Below are positions 1-6,509 of a DNA stretch of 7,640 nucleotides, piece by piece. The stretch lies in NCBI GenBank assembly GCA_023266415.1, contig JAHFQG010000052.1, positions 1 through 7,640 of the forward strand. The letters are read 5' to 3'. The notes below the pieces were generated by a model. The model was given only the letters and a program-made list of their open reading frames with translations. It was not told where the DNA came from and ran no database searches. Every line of letters begins with the position of its first letter. The first letter of the stretch is position 1. The translations under genes and the position numbers were made by a program. The DNA is from Francisellaceae bacterium (GTDB lineage Bacteria; Pseudomonadota; Gammaproteobacteria; Berkiellales; Berkiellaceae).

Positions 1-399
1 TAATAAATACTGTGCCGCTGCCACTCGGTTAGGTGACACAACCACAGGCACTTGGGTTCGATGCTGAATGAGCAGAGGTTCATCTCCCGCTTCTGAGGGC
101 AAGGTGCTGGCCTCTACCCACAAAGGATAGTGTTTGGCTTTACCCCGATACCCCCGACTAATCACCCCCGGTTGATATCCATGTTTTTTGAGTTCTTCAA
201 CCAAAAAAATAACCAAAGGCGTTTTCCCACCCCCTCCCACCGTTAAGTTCCCCACCACTACGACAGGAACAGGCAGTTTTACAAGATGAGCACGCCCTTG
301 TAAGAAAATTCGACGTACTGGTAAAATCAGCAGATAAAGCAGCATAACAGGCCATAAAAACCACAACCAAGTGGGTTTATGCCGCCAAAAACGTGGCAT
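1..399 (-). CDS. lpxK: Tetraacyldisaccharide 4'-kinase LpxK (N-terminal 133 residues; 3' end beyond window)
   Basis: LpxK transfers the gamma-phosphate of ATP to the 4' position of the lipid A disaccharide-1-phosphate at the cytoplasmic face of the inner membrane, a late step of the Raetz pathway. The 133 codons visible have no stop and no frameshift. Residues 11-27 form a hydrophobic, Trp/Leu-rich segment followed by basic residues, the expected N-terminal membrane anchor. The family P-loop is present as [13 protein letters not shown] (49-61); most homologues I know have Thr, Val or another residue where this one has Gly57. SRGYRGK (81-87) and GDEPLLI (105-111) are the next conserved LpxK blocks, the latter holding an Asp likely to be catalytic, and VSPNR (121-125) also fits. 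The family is usually about 320-340 residues, so roughly 60% is missing to the left. The ATG shares its A with the TAA of msbA and has a GGAGG just upstream, which fixes the start and suggests translational coupling. Identification is secure. Confidence 0.96.
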   Translation of the reverse strand, partial: MPRFWRHKPTWLWFLWPVMLLYLLILPVRRIFLQGRAHLVKLPVPVVVVGNLTVGGGGKTPLVIFLVEELKKHGYQPGVISRGYRGKAKHYPLWVEASTLPSEAGDEPLLIQHRTQVPVVVSPNRVAAAQYLL

Positions 400-2171
400 T
401 ATTCCTCCGCAGCTTCTGCCAAAGATTGATATTGTAATCGTCGCAAATTTGCATACACACCCCCCAGGTTCAGGAGTGTTTGATGGGTGCCCATTTCCAC
501 CAGCTTTCCTTTATCCAACACCACAATTTTATGGGCATGTTCAATGGTGGATAAACGATGCGCAATCACCAGCGTGGTACATTGTTTCATGAGCACATCC
601 AGTGCAGCTTGGATCGTACGCTCAGATTCGGTATCCAGCGCGCTGGTGGCTTCATCTAAAATAAGGATGGGGGCTTTTTTTAAAATGGCGCGTGCTATGG
701 CAATGCGTTGTCTTTGTCCTCCCGATAATCGCACCCCATTTTCGCCAATCATGGTATTTAACCCTTCTGGCAAATCCACCACGAAGTCCATCACATGGGC
801 GGAATAGGCGGCTTGTTTGATTTCAGACAAAGTGGCATCGGATTTCGCATAGGCAATATTATTGCCTATGGTGTCATTAAACAGGGTAACATGTTGAGTG
901 ACCATGGAAAACTGGCGTCTTAAGTCGGTGAGGCGAATATTGGTGATGGGGATCCCATCCAGTAAAACAGTACCTTTCTCCCATTCATAAAAACGAGGTA
1001 AAAGGCTGGCTAAGGTGGATTTGCCACTGCCTGATTTGCCCACAATGGCCACAATTTCACCGGGACGCACATCGAAGGTGATGTCATGTAAGGCATAATG
1101 GTGATGCCGTGTAGGATATCTAAAAGAGACGCCTTGAAATTGAATATACCCTTTGACGTCTTTGAGGGTTTCTGTGCCTAGATCTGCTTCTTTGGGTTCA
1201 TCTAAAAAATCAAAAATACTGGCAGCCCCAGCAATGCCTCGTTGGATGTTACTGTTGACTTTGGTGAGTTGTTTAATGGGTTTTAATAAAGTGACCATAG
1301 AGGCCAGCATAGCGGCAAAACCACCAGGGGTGATGCTGGGAATGGTGGCCGAACCCAAGGTAGCCAAATAAATGATACCGGCCAAAGCAAACGAGCCTGT
1401 GAGTTGAATAATAGGCATGTTGAGGGCGGACGTAACGATTAATTTCATTTCTTGTCGTCTGTTTTCTTGAGTAGCCCCGTCAAAGCGAGCAATTTCATAT
1501 GCTTGCCCCCCAAAGGCCTTGACTTCTTTGTAGCCTTCAATGGCTTCTTCGGCGGTATGACTCACATACTCCATGGAATGTTGAATGGCACTCGATACTC
1601 CGCGCAATCGTTTGCTGGCAAAATGCAATGATATTGCCATAAAGGGTACGGTGACTAAAAACAATAATGTCAATTGCCAGCTAACGGAAAACATAACTAT
1701 GAGTAGCCCAATGGCGGTACAGCCTTCCCGGACGATGGAGGTGAGAGCGTCGGTGCTGGCGTTTGAGACCTGCTCAACGTTGTACGTAATGCGCGATAAT
1801 AGCTCCCCTGAGCTATTTTTATCAAAAAACGTGGCAGGCAAATCGAGTAAATGACGAAATAATTTTTGTCGAAATTGCATAACAATTTGGCGAGCAACCC
1901 ATCCCATAAAAAAAGTAGACATAAAACAGGCAATACCGCGCAGCACAAACACGCCAATTACAATGTAGGGTAGCCAATAAATAAAAGCCACATTACGAGC
2001 CACAAATCCTTCGTTTAAGATAGGTTCGAACAATTTCATAAACCCGGCATCGACCACACCATAAAGTACGTTCCCTATCATGGCCAAAGCAAAAGCCCCT
2101 CGATAAGGTTTTACGTAGGACAAAAGGCGCTGATACACGGCTCTGGGATTGACGATTTTGTTAGTTTTCAT
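399..2171 (-). CDS. msbA: Lipid A export ATP-binding/permease protein MsbA
   Basis: MsbA is a homodimeric ABC half-transporter that flips core-lipid A from the inner to the outer leaflet of the inner membrane. The 590-residue protein matches the family length (582 in E. coli). The N-terminal membrane domain has about six hydrophobic segments (near 25-48, 63-88, 143-162, 164-183, 250-271, 279-297). The C-terminal ATPase has Walker [10 protein letters not shown] (378-386), Q-loop Q426, signature LSGGQ (482-486), Walker B ILILDE (502-507) with catalytic E507, and the H-loop H538. All key residues are intact. Other type-I half exporters look similar, but placement between comEC and lpxK makes MsbA near certain. 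The start at 2171 is 16 nt after the comEC stop; a nearer upstream ATG in that gap is out of frame and stops after four codons. The ribosome binding site is weak (a GGA about 8 nt upstream), so translation may depend on coupling with comEC. Confidence 0.97.
   Translation of the reverse strand: MKTNKIVNPRAVYQRLLSYVKPYRGAFALAMIGNVLYGVVDAGFMKLFEPILNEGFVARNVAFIYWLPYIVIGVFVLRGIACFMSTFFMGWVARQIVMQFRQKLFRHLLDLPATFFDKNSSGELLSRITYNVEQVSNASTDALTSIVREGCTAIGLLIVMFSVSWQLTLLFLVTVPFMAISLHFASKRLRGVSSAIQHSMEYVSHTAEEAIEGYKEVKAFGGQAYEIARFDGATQENRRQEMKLIVTSALNMPIIQLTGSFALAGIIYLATLGSATIPSITPGGFAAMLASMVTLLKPIKQLTKVNSNIQRGIAGAASIFDFLDEPKEADLGTETLKDVKGYIQFQGVSFRYPTRHHHYALHDITFDVRPGEIVAIVGKSGSGKSTLASLLPRFYEWEKGTVLLDGIPITNIRLTDLRRQFSMVTQHVTLFNDTIGNNIAYAKSDATLSEIKQAAYSAHVMDFVVDLPEGLNTMIGENGVRLSGGQRQRIAIARAILKKAPILILDEATSALDTESERTIQAALDVLMKQCTTLVIAHRLSTIEHAHKIVVLDKGKLVEMGTHQTLLNLGGVYANLRRLQYQSLAEAAEE
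404..408 (-). promoter_or_regulatory. Ribosome binding site of lpxK inside the end of msbA
   Basis: GGAGG lies 4 nt before the lpxK ATG, within the last codons (Glu-Glu) of msbA. With the TAATG stop/start junction it suggests that ribosomes finishing msbA reinitiate on lpxK. The 4-nt spacing is on the short side. Confidence 0.75.
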
Positions 2172-2187
2172 TCAAAATCCATAAAAC

Positions 2188-4371
2188 TCACTTCCCCCAA
2201 GTGTACCATAGGTTCTCTATTTTTCCCTGGTTAAACAACCGAGTTTGAAAAGCCTCTTGGGGGTAAAAAGTGATTTCCACGGCGCCTACCTGGCCTGTAT
2301 CTAGGAGTGGTATTCCTTGTTGTGTATATCGCTTTAAAATTTCTGGGCGTGGGTGATGATAGGGGTTATATCGCCCCGTACTCACAATGCCCAACTGGGG
2401 GGAAACGGCTGCGATAAATCGTTGAGAAGAAGAGGTTAAACTGCCATGATGTGGCACCACTAAAACCTCCGAGAGATTGGATTTATGCAATAGAGCCATT
2501 TCAGCTTCCTGCTCAATATCCCCCGTGAGTAACAAACTGTGATCTGTCGTACTGACTTTAAGTACACACGAAAGATTATTTTTAGAGGCAAAATGAACCC
2601 CAGGCATCGGATGTAAAAACTCAAAATGCACCCCCTCCCAGGTCCAGCCTCGCCCTGCCCAACAAGCCTGCCCTCCAAATTCTGATTTAGGTTGATTGCT
2701 GTAGCGATGTTGAATGGGAAAAGCCTCCAACAGAGGGGGCAGCGCCCCGCTGTGATCGCCATCAAAATGACTCAGCACCAAAGTATCTAGGGTATGGACA
2801 CCTTGGGCCTTTAAATAGGGAATGATGGTTTCTTCCAGCACACTGTATCCTTGGTATCGGGGGCCCACATCGTACAGGAGATGATGATGTTGAGTTTGGA
2901 TCCAAACACTCAGCCCCTGCCCCACATCCCAAATCAATACTCGAAACCCTTCAGGTGGTAAGAAAGCTCGTAGAGGAAACAGGAGCGGTAGAAATAAGAG
3001 GGCTCCGCCCCATCGCCCCCAAAACCCTGAGGGGCACAGAAGCCATACTGCCCCCAACCCAGCACTCATACAAGTCCAGACCGTTGGGAAAAAATACCCG
3101 CCTAAGGATGTACTGGCAGAGGCCATGAGGGTTAAAAATTGAATTAAGACATCGGCACTTTCATCGGCCAAGCCAAGCAGCCAGGTAGAATCAGAGAGAA
3201 AGGCCAGGAGGGTGAGGGGAACCACCACCCCACAGATCCAAGGAATGGCTACCCCATTGCTGAGCAATGCAATGCCGCTTATCCAATGAAAATACAGTAA
3301 GGTGATGGGCGTAAGCCCAACAAAAATACCCCATTGCGCTGGGTGGCGGGTATGAGAAACGTACAATAGGCAGGCCACGGCCAGACAGGAGAGCCAAAAG
3401 CCGGGGCTTTGAACAGCACTGGGATCCCACAGAACTATCCCCAGCATAGCCCAGGCCAGAGGGATGAAGGGGGGTAATATACGACGTGTTTGTTTGGCCC
3501 AAAAAACACACAAAAGCATGAGCAACGCACGTTGCGTAGGCAGGCCAAAACCGGCTAAGAGGGCATATAAAACAGCAATGGGCAGTGCGACCATTGTCCC
3601 TATATGAATACTGGAAAAACGGTGAAGAAAAGTCGGAAAAAAAAGGCTGATTTTTTGAAAAATGAAGGCCACCCAGAGGGTCACGAGACCGATGTGCATA
3701 CCCGAAATGGCCATTAGATGGCTGGTGCCAGTTTTTTGAAAAATAGGGCGATCTACCACGCCTGATTTAATCCCCAACACTAAAGCCTCTAGTAGTCCGA
3801 AGTGTTTTAGGGTGGTGGCTTGGGTGTATAGATGTTGGTGAAGCTTTTCGCGATAATAGTGGAGGGTATGAGCCTGTTTGAGACGGTGAATGGGACCCTC
3901 TAGGGTCGCCGTGGCGCTTATTCCTTGCATCAACGACAGCCGCCGGGTATCTCGGCTAGGGTTGATGGTAAATTTTGGTCGTCTGAGCCGCACGAACGCT
4001 TGTATCGTATCGCCTGCTTGGACATTAGGTGCTGGAGAAGGCAAGGTGAGTTGAATACGATGACCGTCGACTTGCCATAGGTGGCGCACCCCGGTTTCTT
4101 GGTGTTGGGCAATGCCTGTTAATTGGCCGGTGAGTTGGATCAGTTGGTTGTCGTTTTTTTGCCAAATTAAGGGGGCTTTTTGGCGTTGAAATCGCCACTC
4201 GGCATAGGGAATAGCCAGCAGGGTGGTGATAAAAAATACTTTTAAAAAACGAGAGGGTAAAAAATAGCTGCCCATGGCAAAAAGACCCATCAGTCCGATT
4301 AAAATGGGTAAGGAATAAGTGGAAGCCAATAGAGCGCTACCAACCAGGCCTGCGGTAAGAGGGATGAGCAT
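2188..4371 (-). CDS. comEC: ComEC/Rec2-family DNA uptake channel
   Basis: ComEC is the inner-membrane protein that carries single-stranded DNA into the cytoplasm during natural transformation. The 727-residue protein has the full domain order. An N-terminal hydrophobic stretch (about 1-56) leads into a soluble OB-fold-like region (about 75-160, DUF4131). The polytopic Competence domain (about 190-470) carries the hallmark HLMAISGMHIGLV (218-230). A C-terminal metallo-beta-lactamase-like domain (about 476-705) has SHFDGDHSG (534-542; H535, D537, D539, H540), LLTGD with D618, and PHHGS (640-644). These metal-site residues are intact, so the possible nuclease activity of this domain could be present. 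No frameshift is seen. The start is the first ATG after an in-frame stop five codons upstream, but it lacks a clear Shine-Dalgarno sequence, so it is less certain than the others. The gene follows lolD by 85 nt and precedes msbA by 16 nt. Whether the host is actually competent cannot be told from this window. Confidence 0.95.
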   Translation of the reverse strand: MLIPLTAGLVGSALLASTYSLPILIGLMGLFAMGSYFLPSRFLKVFFITTLLAIPYAEWRFQRQKAPLIWQKNDNQLIQLTGQLTGIAQHQETGVRHLWQVDGHRIQLTLPSPAPNVQAGDTIQAFVRLRRPKFTINPSRDTRRLSLMQGISATATLEGPIHRLKQAHTLHYYREKLHQHLYTQATTLKHFGLLEALVLGIKSGVVDRPIFQKTGTSHLMAISGMHIGLVTLWVAFIFQKISLFFPTFLHRFSSIHIGTMVALPIAVLYALLAGFGLPTQRALLMLLCVFWAKQTRRILPPFIPLAWAMLGIVLWDPSAVQSPGFWLSCLAVACLLYVSHTRHPAQWGIFVGLTPITLLYFHWISGIALLSNGVAIPWICGVVVPLTLLAFLSDSTWLLGLADESADVLIQFLTLMASASTSLGGYFFPTVWTCMSAGLGAVWLLCPSGFWGRWGGALLFLPLLFPLRAFLPPEGFRVLIWDVGQGLSVWIQTQHHHLLYDVGPRYQGYSVLEETIIPYLKAQGVHTLDTLVLSHFDGDHSGALPPLLEAFPIQHRYSNQPKSEFGGQACWAGRGWTWEGVHFEFLHPMPGVHFASKNNLSCVLKVSTTDHSLLLTGDIEQEAEMALLHKSNLSEVLVVPHHGSLTSSSQRFIAAVSPQLGIVSTGRYNPYHHPRPEILKRYTQQGIPLLDTGQVGAVEITFYPQEAFQTRLFNQGKIENLWYTWGK

Positions 4372-4456
4372 TTTGAAGTGATTTTATGGTTATTCTTTGA
4401 AAAGAGTATCATAGGATTGAGTGAGACACAAAGAGGGATGAGTTCAGAAATATTTT

Positions 4457-5104
4457 TCACGCCAAAGTGATTATCCTATCCAACCCTTCGGCCACTGCTT
4501 GGTCATGGGTCACCACAATAATAGCGGTTTGATGAGCTCGCACTTGTTCTTGAAGGGCAGCCATCACACTGGCGGCGGTGGCCACATCGAGGTTGCCCGT
4601 GGGTTCATCAGCTAATATGAGGGCGGGATCTCCCACCAATGCCCGTGCAATGGCCACCCGTTGACGCTCCCCTCCGGACAATTGAGCCGGCCGCCGATGT
4701 TCCTTGCCTTTCAATCCCAAATCGGCCAATAGCTGGTAAGCTCTGTCCGCAGGAATATTACGTCCTTGTTGGATCCAAAGTGGCATCATCACATTTTCTA
4801 AGGCAGAAAATTCTTTTAATAAATGGTGGGATTGAAATACGAAGCCAATTGACTGACTTCTTATGCGTGTCCGTTCAGCTTCGTTCCGCCGATGCACGGC
4901 TCGCCCCTCTATCCAAATTTCTCCCGCATCCGGCAGTTCTAATAACCCCAAACAATTCAATAAAGTACTCTTGCCACTCCCCGACCGCCCCATAATAGCC
5001 ACCTGGCTGCCCTGCTCTACCTCTAAATGAAAGTCAGTCCATAAAGGGAGAGAACCAGGAAAGCCTTTTTGTAAATGGTGTGCTTTTAAAACTACCTTAT
5101 TCAT
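4457..5104 (-). CDS. lolD: Lipoprotein-releasing ATPase LolD (short C-terminus)
   Basis: LolD is the cytoplasmic ATPase that powers release of outer-membrane lipoproteins from the inner membrane to the chaperone LolA. The 215 residues include Walker A GRSGSGKST (39-47), Q-loop Q91, signature LSGGE (142-146), Walker B LILADEP (162-168) and H-loop H200. The block QSHHLLKEFSALENV (91-105) matches the LolD motif that contacts the permease coupling helix, which separates it from other MacB/FtsE-like ATPases. The ORF stays open upstream to an ATG at 5170, but that would bury 74 nt in the permease gene; the ATG at 5104 has GGAGGT 8 nt upstream and gives the standard family start (MNKVVL, compare MNKILL in E. 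coli). The 8-nt overlap with the preceding gene suggests coupling. The protein stops just after DRIITLA, about 18 residues short of E. coli LolD (233), so the usual Asp-Gly-Arg turn and tail are missing. I see no continuation in another frame. Confidence 0.95.
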   Translation of the reverse strand: MNKVVLKAHHLQKGFPGSLPLWTDFHLEVEQGSQVAIMGRSGSGKSTLLNCLGLLELPDAGEIWIEGRAVHRRNEAERTRIRSQSIGFVFQSHHLLKEFSALENVMMPLWIQQGRNIPADRAYQLLADLGLKGKEHRRPAQLSGGERQRVAIARALVGDPALILADEPTGNLDVATAASVMAALQEQVRAHQTAIIVVTHDQAVAEGLDRIITLA

Positions 5105-6341
5105 GCCGCAATACCTCCGCCGGCCAAACCGATGCAGCGCGCCACGCAGGATACAGAGTAGCCAATACACTCATCAAAAAGGCCAACCCAAGCACTGAAA
5201 TCGCATCAGACCAATAAAAATCGGAGGGTAAAAAATCGATAAAATAAAATTCTTTCGATAGAAAGCGCGTATGCCCTATTTTTTCTAACCATCGCACCAC
5301 TTCTGTGACATGGTGCGACAAAACATATCCCAATACGCCCCCCAAAGAGACTCCGGCTAGTCCAATGAGTACCCCCTGCCCTATAAAAATACGCATAATT
5401 AACCCACGTGTTGCGCCCATGGCCCGTAAAATAGCGATATCTCCTTCCTTTTCAGTCACTGTCATCACCAACATGGAGATCAGATTAAACGTGGCAATGG
5501 CAATGAGTAGCATTAATATCAAAAACATCATGGTTTTTTCTGTTTGAACGACCTTAAAGTAGCTCTGATTTTGGACTGTCCAATCTTGTACGGTCCATCC
5601 GGAAGGTAATTGAGCACGCCAAGCCGCCCCTATGGCGGGGGCTGAAAAAGGATTATCCAGATGTACTTGAATGCCATCTATCACGGGTTTATGATGCACC
5701 AAAGTAGCGGCATCTTCGATGTGAATAAATGCCAAACTGTTATCGTATACATATTCAACTGAAAAAACTCCGCCCACCGTGACTCGTTTTACCCGCGGTA
5801 ACACGCCCATGAGTCCCACATGGGCTTCTGGCAATACCACGGTGAGGGTATCCCCTACTCCAACGCCCAAATAGTTTGCCAAAGCTTGCCCTAAGATAAC
5901 TTGAAATGACTTTGGCTGTAACACCGACAAAGAACCTGCTTGTAAATGCTGGGATAAAGGCAACACACCATTGATACTGCTGGGCTCCACGCCCCGCAGT
6001 AACCCGCCACTCATACGATCGCCCGCTAAAAACATGACTTGACCTTCTACCCAAGGGGTAGCCTTTTGTTTCGATATTGATATTGGTAAGTTGTCAAACT
6101 GTATTTTCCAATGATCGAGAGAAAGAGGCAGGGTAGTTTGTAGTATAATGGGCGCTGTCAATGACAACATGCGCTCCCGAATTTCCTTCTGAAACCCATT
6201 CATCACGGATAAAACGGTGAGCAATACCATGACCCCCAAGGCAATGCCACACAGAGAAGCTAGGCTAATAAAAGAGACGAATCGGTTTTTTTGCCCCGAC
6301 TGGGTATATCGGTTGGCAATGAACAAGGCCAGAGGCATCAT
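5097..6341 (-). CDS. lolC: Lipoprotein-releasing permease, LolC/LolE family (possibly LolF type)
   Basis: This is the membrane subunit that, with LolD, extracts lipoproteins from the inner membrane and passes them to LolA. The 414 residues show the MacB-like plan: one membrane helix (about 24-46), a large periplasmic domain (about 50-265), then three helices (about 270-293, 316-340, 378-398). The cytoplasmic coupling segment VTEKEGDIAILRAMGATR (295-312) and the C-terminal PAEVLRHE (407-414) are typical. The segment LPEAHVGLMGVLPRVKR (170-186) sits where E. coli LolC has its LolA-binding Hook loop. A second lolE-like gene would normally follow lolD, but comEC follows instead, so this may be the single hybrid permease (LolF) that works as a homodimer; that is inference. 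Two adjacent ATG codons (6341, 6338) are possible starts; AGGA lies 8 nt before the first. First gene of the probable operon, overlapping lolD by 8 nt. Confidence 0.94.
   Translation of the reverse strand: MMPLALFIANRYTQSGQKNRFVSFISLASLCGIALGVMVLLTVLSVMNGFQKEIRERMLSLTAPIILQTTLPLSLDHWKIQFDNLPISISKQKATPWVEGQVMFLAGDRMSGGLLRGVEPSSINGVLPLSQHLQAGSLSVLQPKSFQVILGQALANYLGVGVGDTLTVVLPEAHVGLMGVLPRVKRVTVGGVFSVEYVYDNSLAFIHIEDAATLVHHKPVIDGIQVHLDNPFSAPAIGAAWRAQLPSGWTVQDWTVQNQSYFKVVQTEKTMMFLILMLLIAIATFNLISMLVMTVTEKEGDIAILRAMGATRGLIMRIFIGQGVLIGLAGVSLGGVLGYVLSHHVTEVVRWLEKIGHTRFLSKEFYFIDFLPSDFYWSDAISVLGLAFLMSVLATLYPAWRAASVWPAEVLRHE
5113..5118 (-). promoter_or_regulatory. Ribosome binding site that sets the lolD start
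   Basis: A consensus GGAGGT lies 8 nt before the ATG at 5104, inside the final codons of the permease gene. It supports the short LolD start over the in-frame ATG at 5170. Confidence 0.8.
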
Positions 6342-6349
6342 GGGGGTTA

Positions 6350-6353
6350 TCCT
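6350..6353 (-). promoter_or_regulatory. Ribosome binding site of the LolC/E-family gene
   Basis: AGGA lies 8 nt upstream of the ATG at 6341 (11 nt from the second ATG at 6338). Spacing slightly favours the first ATG. Confidence 0.55.
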
Positions 6354-6365
6354 GTCGTTTTTGGG

Positions 6366-6374
6366 AGTATACCA
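6366..6374 (-). promoter_or_regulatory. Putative extended -10 promoter of the lol-comEC-msbA-lpxK operon
   Basis: On the minus strand TGGTATACT reads as an extended -10 element (TG, one base, then TATACT, five of six matches to TATAAT). No good -35 hexamer lies 17 nt upstream, which is tolerated in extended -10 promoters. Transcription would start near 6359, leaving a leader of about 18 nt that just includes the ribosome binding site. Position and spacing are reasonable; there is no experimental support. Confidence 0.45.
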
Positions 6375-6442
6375 AAAATTTGAAATTCCGTCTTCTAGAC
6401 CCTACCCCCTCCGCTGGGGTGACAAATTTTTATACACTACTA

Positions 6443-6471
6443 ATGAAAAAACACTCAAAATGGGGTAGAAT
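6443..6471 (+). promoter_or_regulatory. Putative sigma70 promoter of the ankyrin-repeat gene
   Basis: ATGAAA (6443-6448, four of six matches to TTGACA) and TAGAAT (6466-6471, five of six matches to TATAAT) are separated by 17 nt. A start near 6478 would give a leader of about 32 nt containing the ribosome binding site. The region just upstream is rich in A and T. A TATACA/TACACT stretch at 6431-6438 could be an alternative -10 but lacks a partner -35. Confidence 0.4.
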
Positions 6472-6497
6472 GCCCCCCTTTGTTATTCAAACCATTC

Positions 6498-6502
6498 AGG
6501 AG
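6498..6502 (+). promoter_or_regulatory. Ribosome binding site of the ankyrin-repeat gene
   Basis: AGGAG lies 7 nt before the ATG at 6510, a near-ideal arrangement that fixes the start of this gene. Confidence 0.8.
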
Positions 6503-6509
6503 TTCCCTC

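Noticed and set aside
223..231. Glycine at residue 57 of the LpxK P-loop as a possible loss-of-function change
   Set aside because: This loop position varies between homologues, the following Gly-Lys-Thr-Pro is intact, and the rest of the visible protein is well conserved.
226..241. G-rich tract on the minus strand in lpxK, possible G-quadruplex
   Set aside because: It has only three runs of three or more G and is explained by the consecutive glycine codons of the P-loop.
3191..3511. 106-codon open frame on the minus strand within comEC
   Set aside because: It is out of frame with a full-length comEC whose motifs are intact on both sides, and its translation resembles nothing known.
4372..4456. 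Separate promoter for comEC (TATGAT at 4413-4408 on the minus strand)
   Set aside because: The -10-like hexamer has no acceptable -35 at 16-18 nt and no extended -10 bases. I see no terminator or other element in this 85-nt spacer.
5105..5170. N-terminal extension of LolD by 22 residues from the ATG at 5170
   Set aside because: It lies wholly within the permease gene in another frame, resembles no LolD N-terminus, and the internal ATG at 5104 has a perfect ribosome binding site and the family's standard start.
6404..6431. Short hairpin followed by a T-run, resembling a plus-strand terminator
   Set aside because: The stem is only five pairs, the T-run is six bases away, and no plus-strand gene lies upstream to be terminated.
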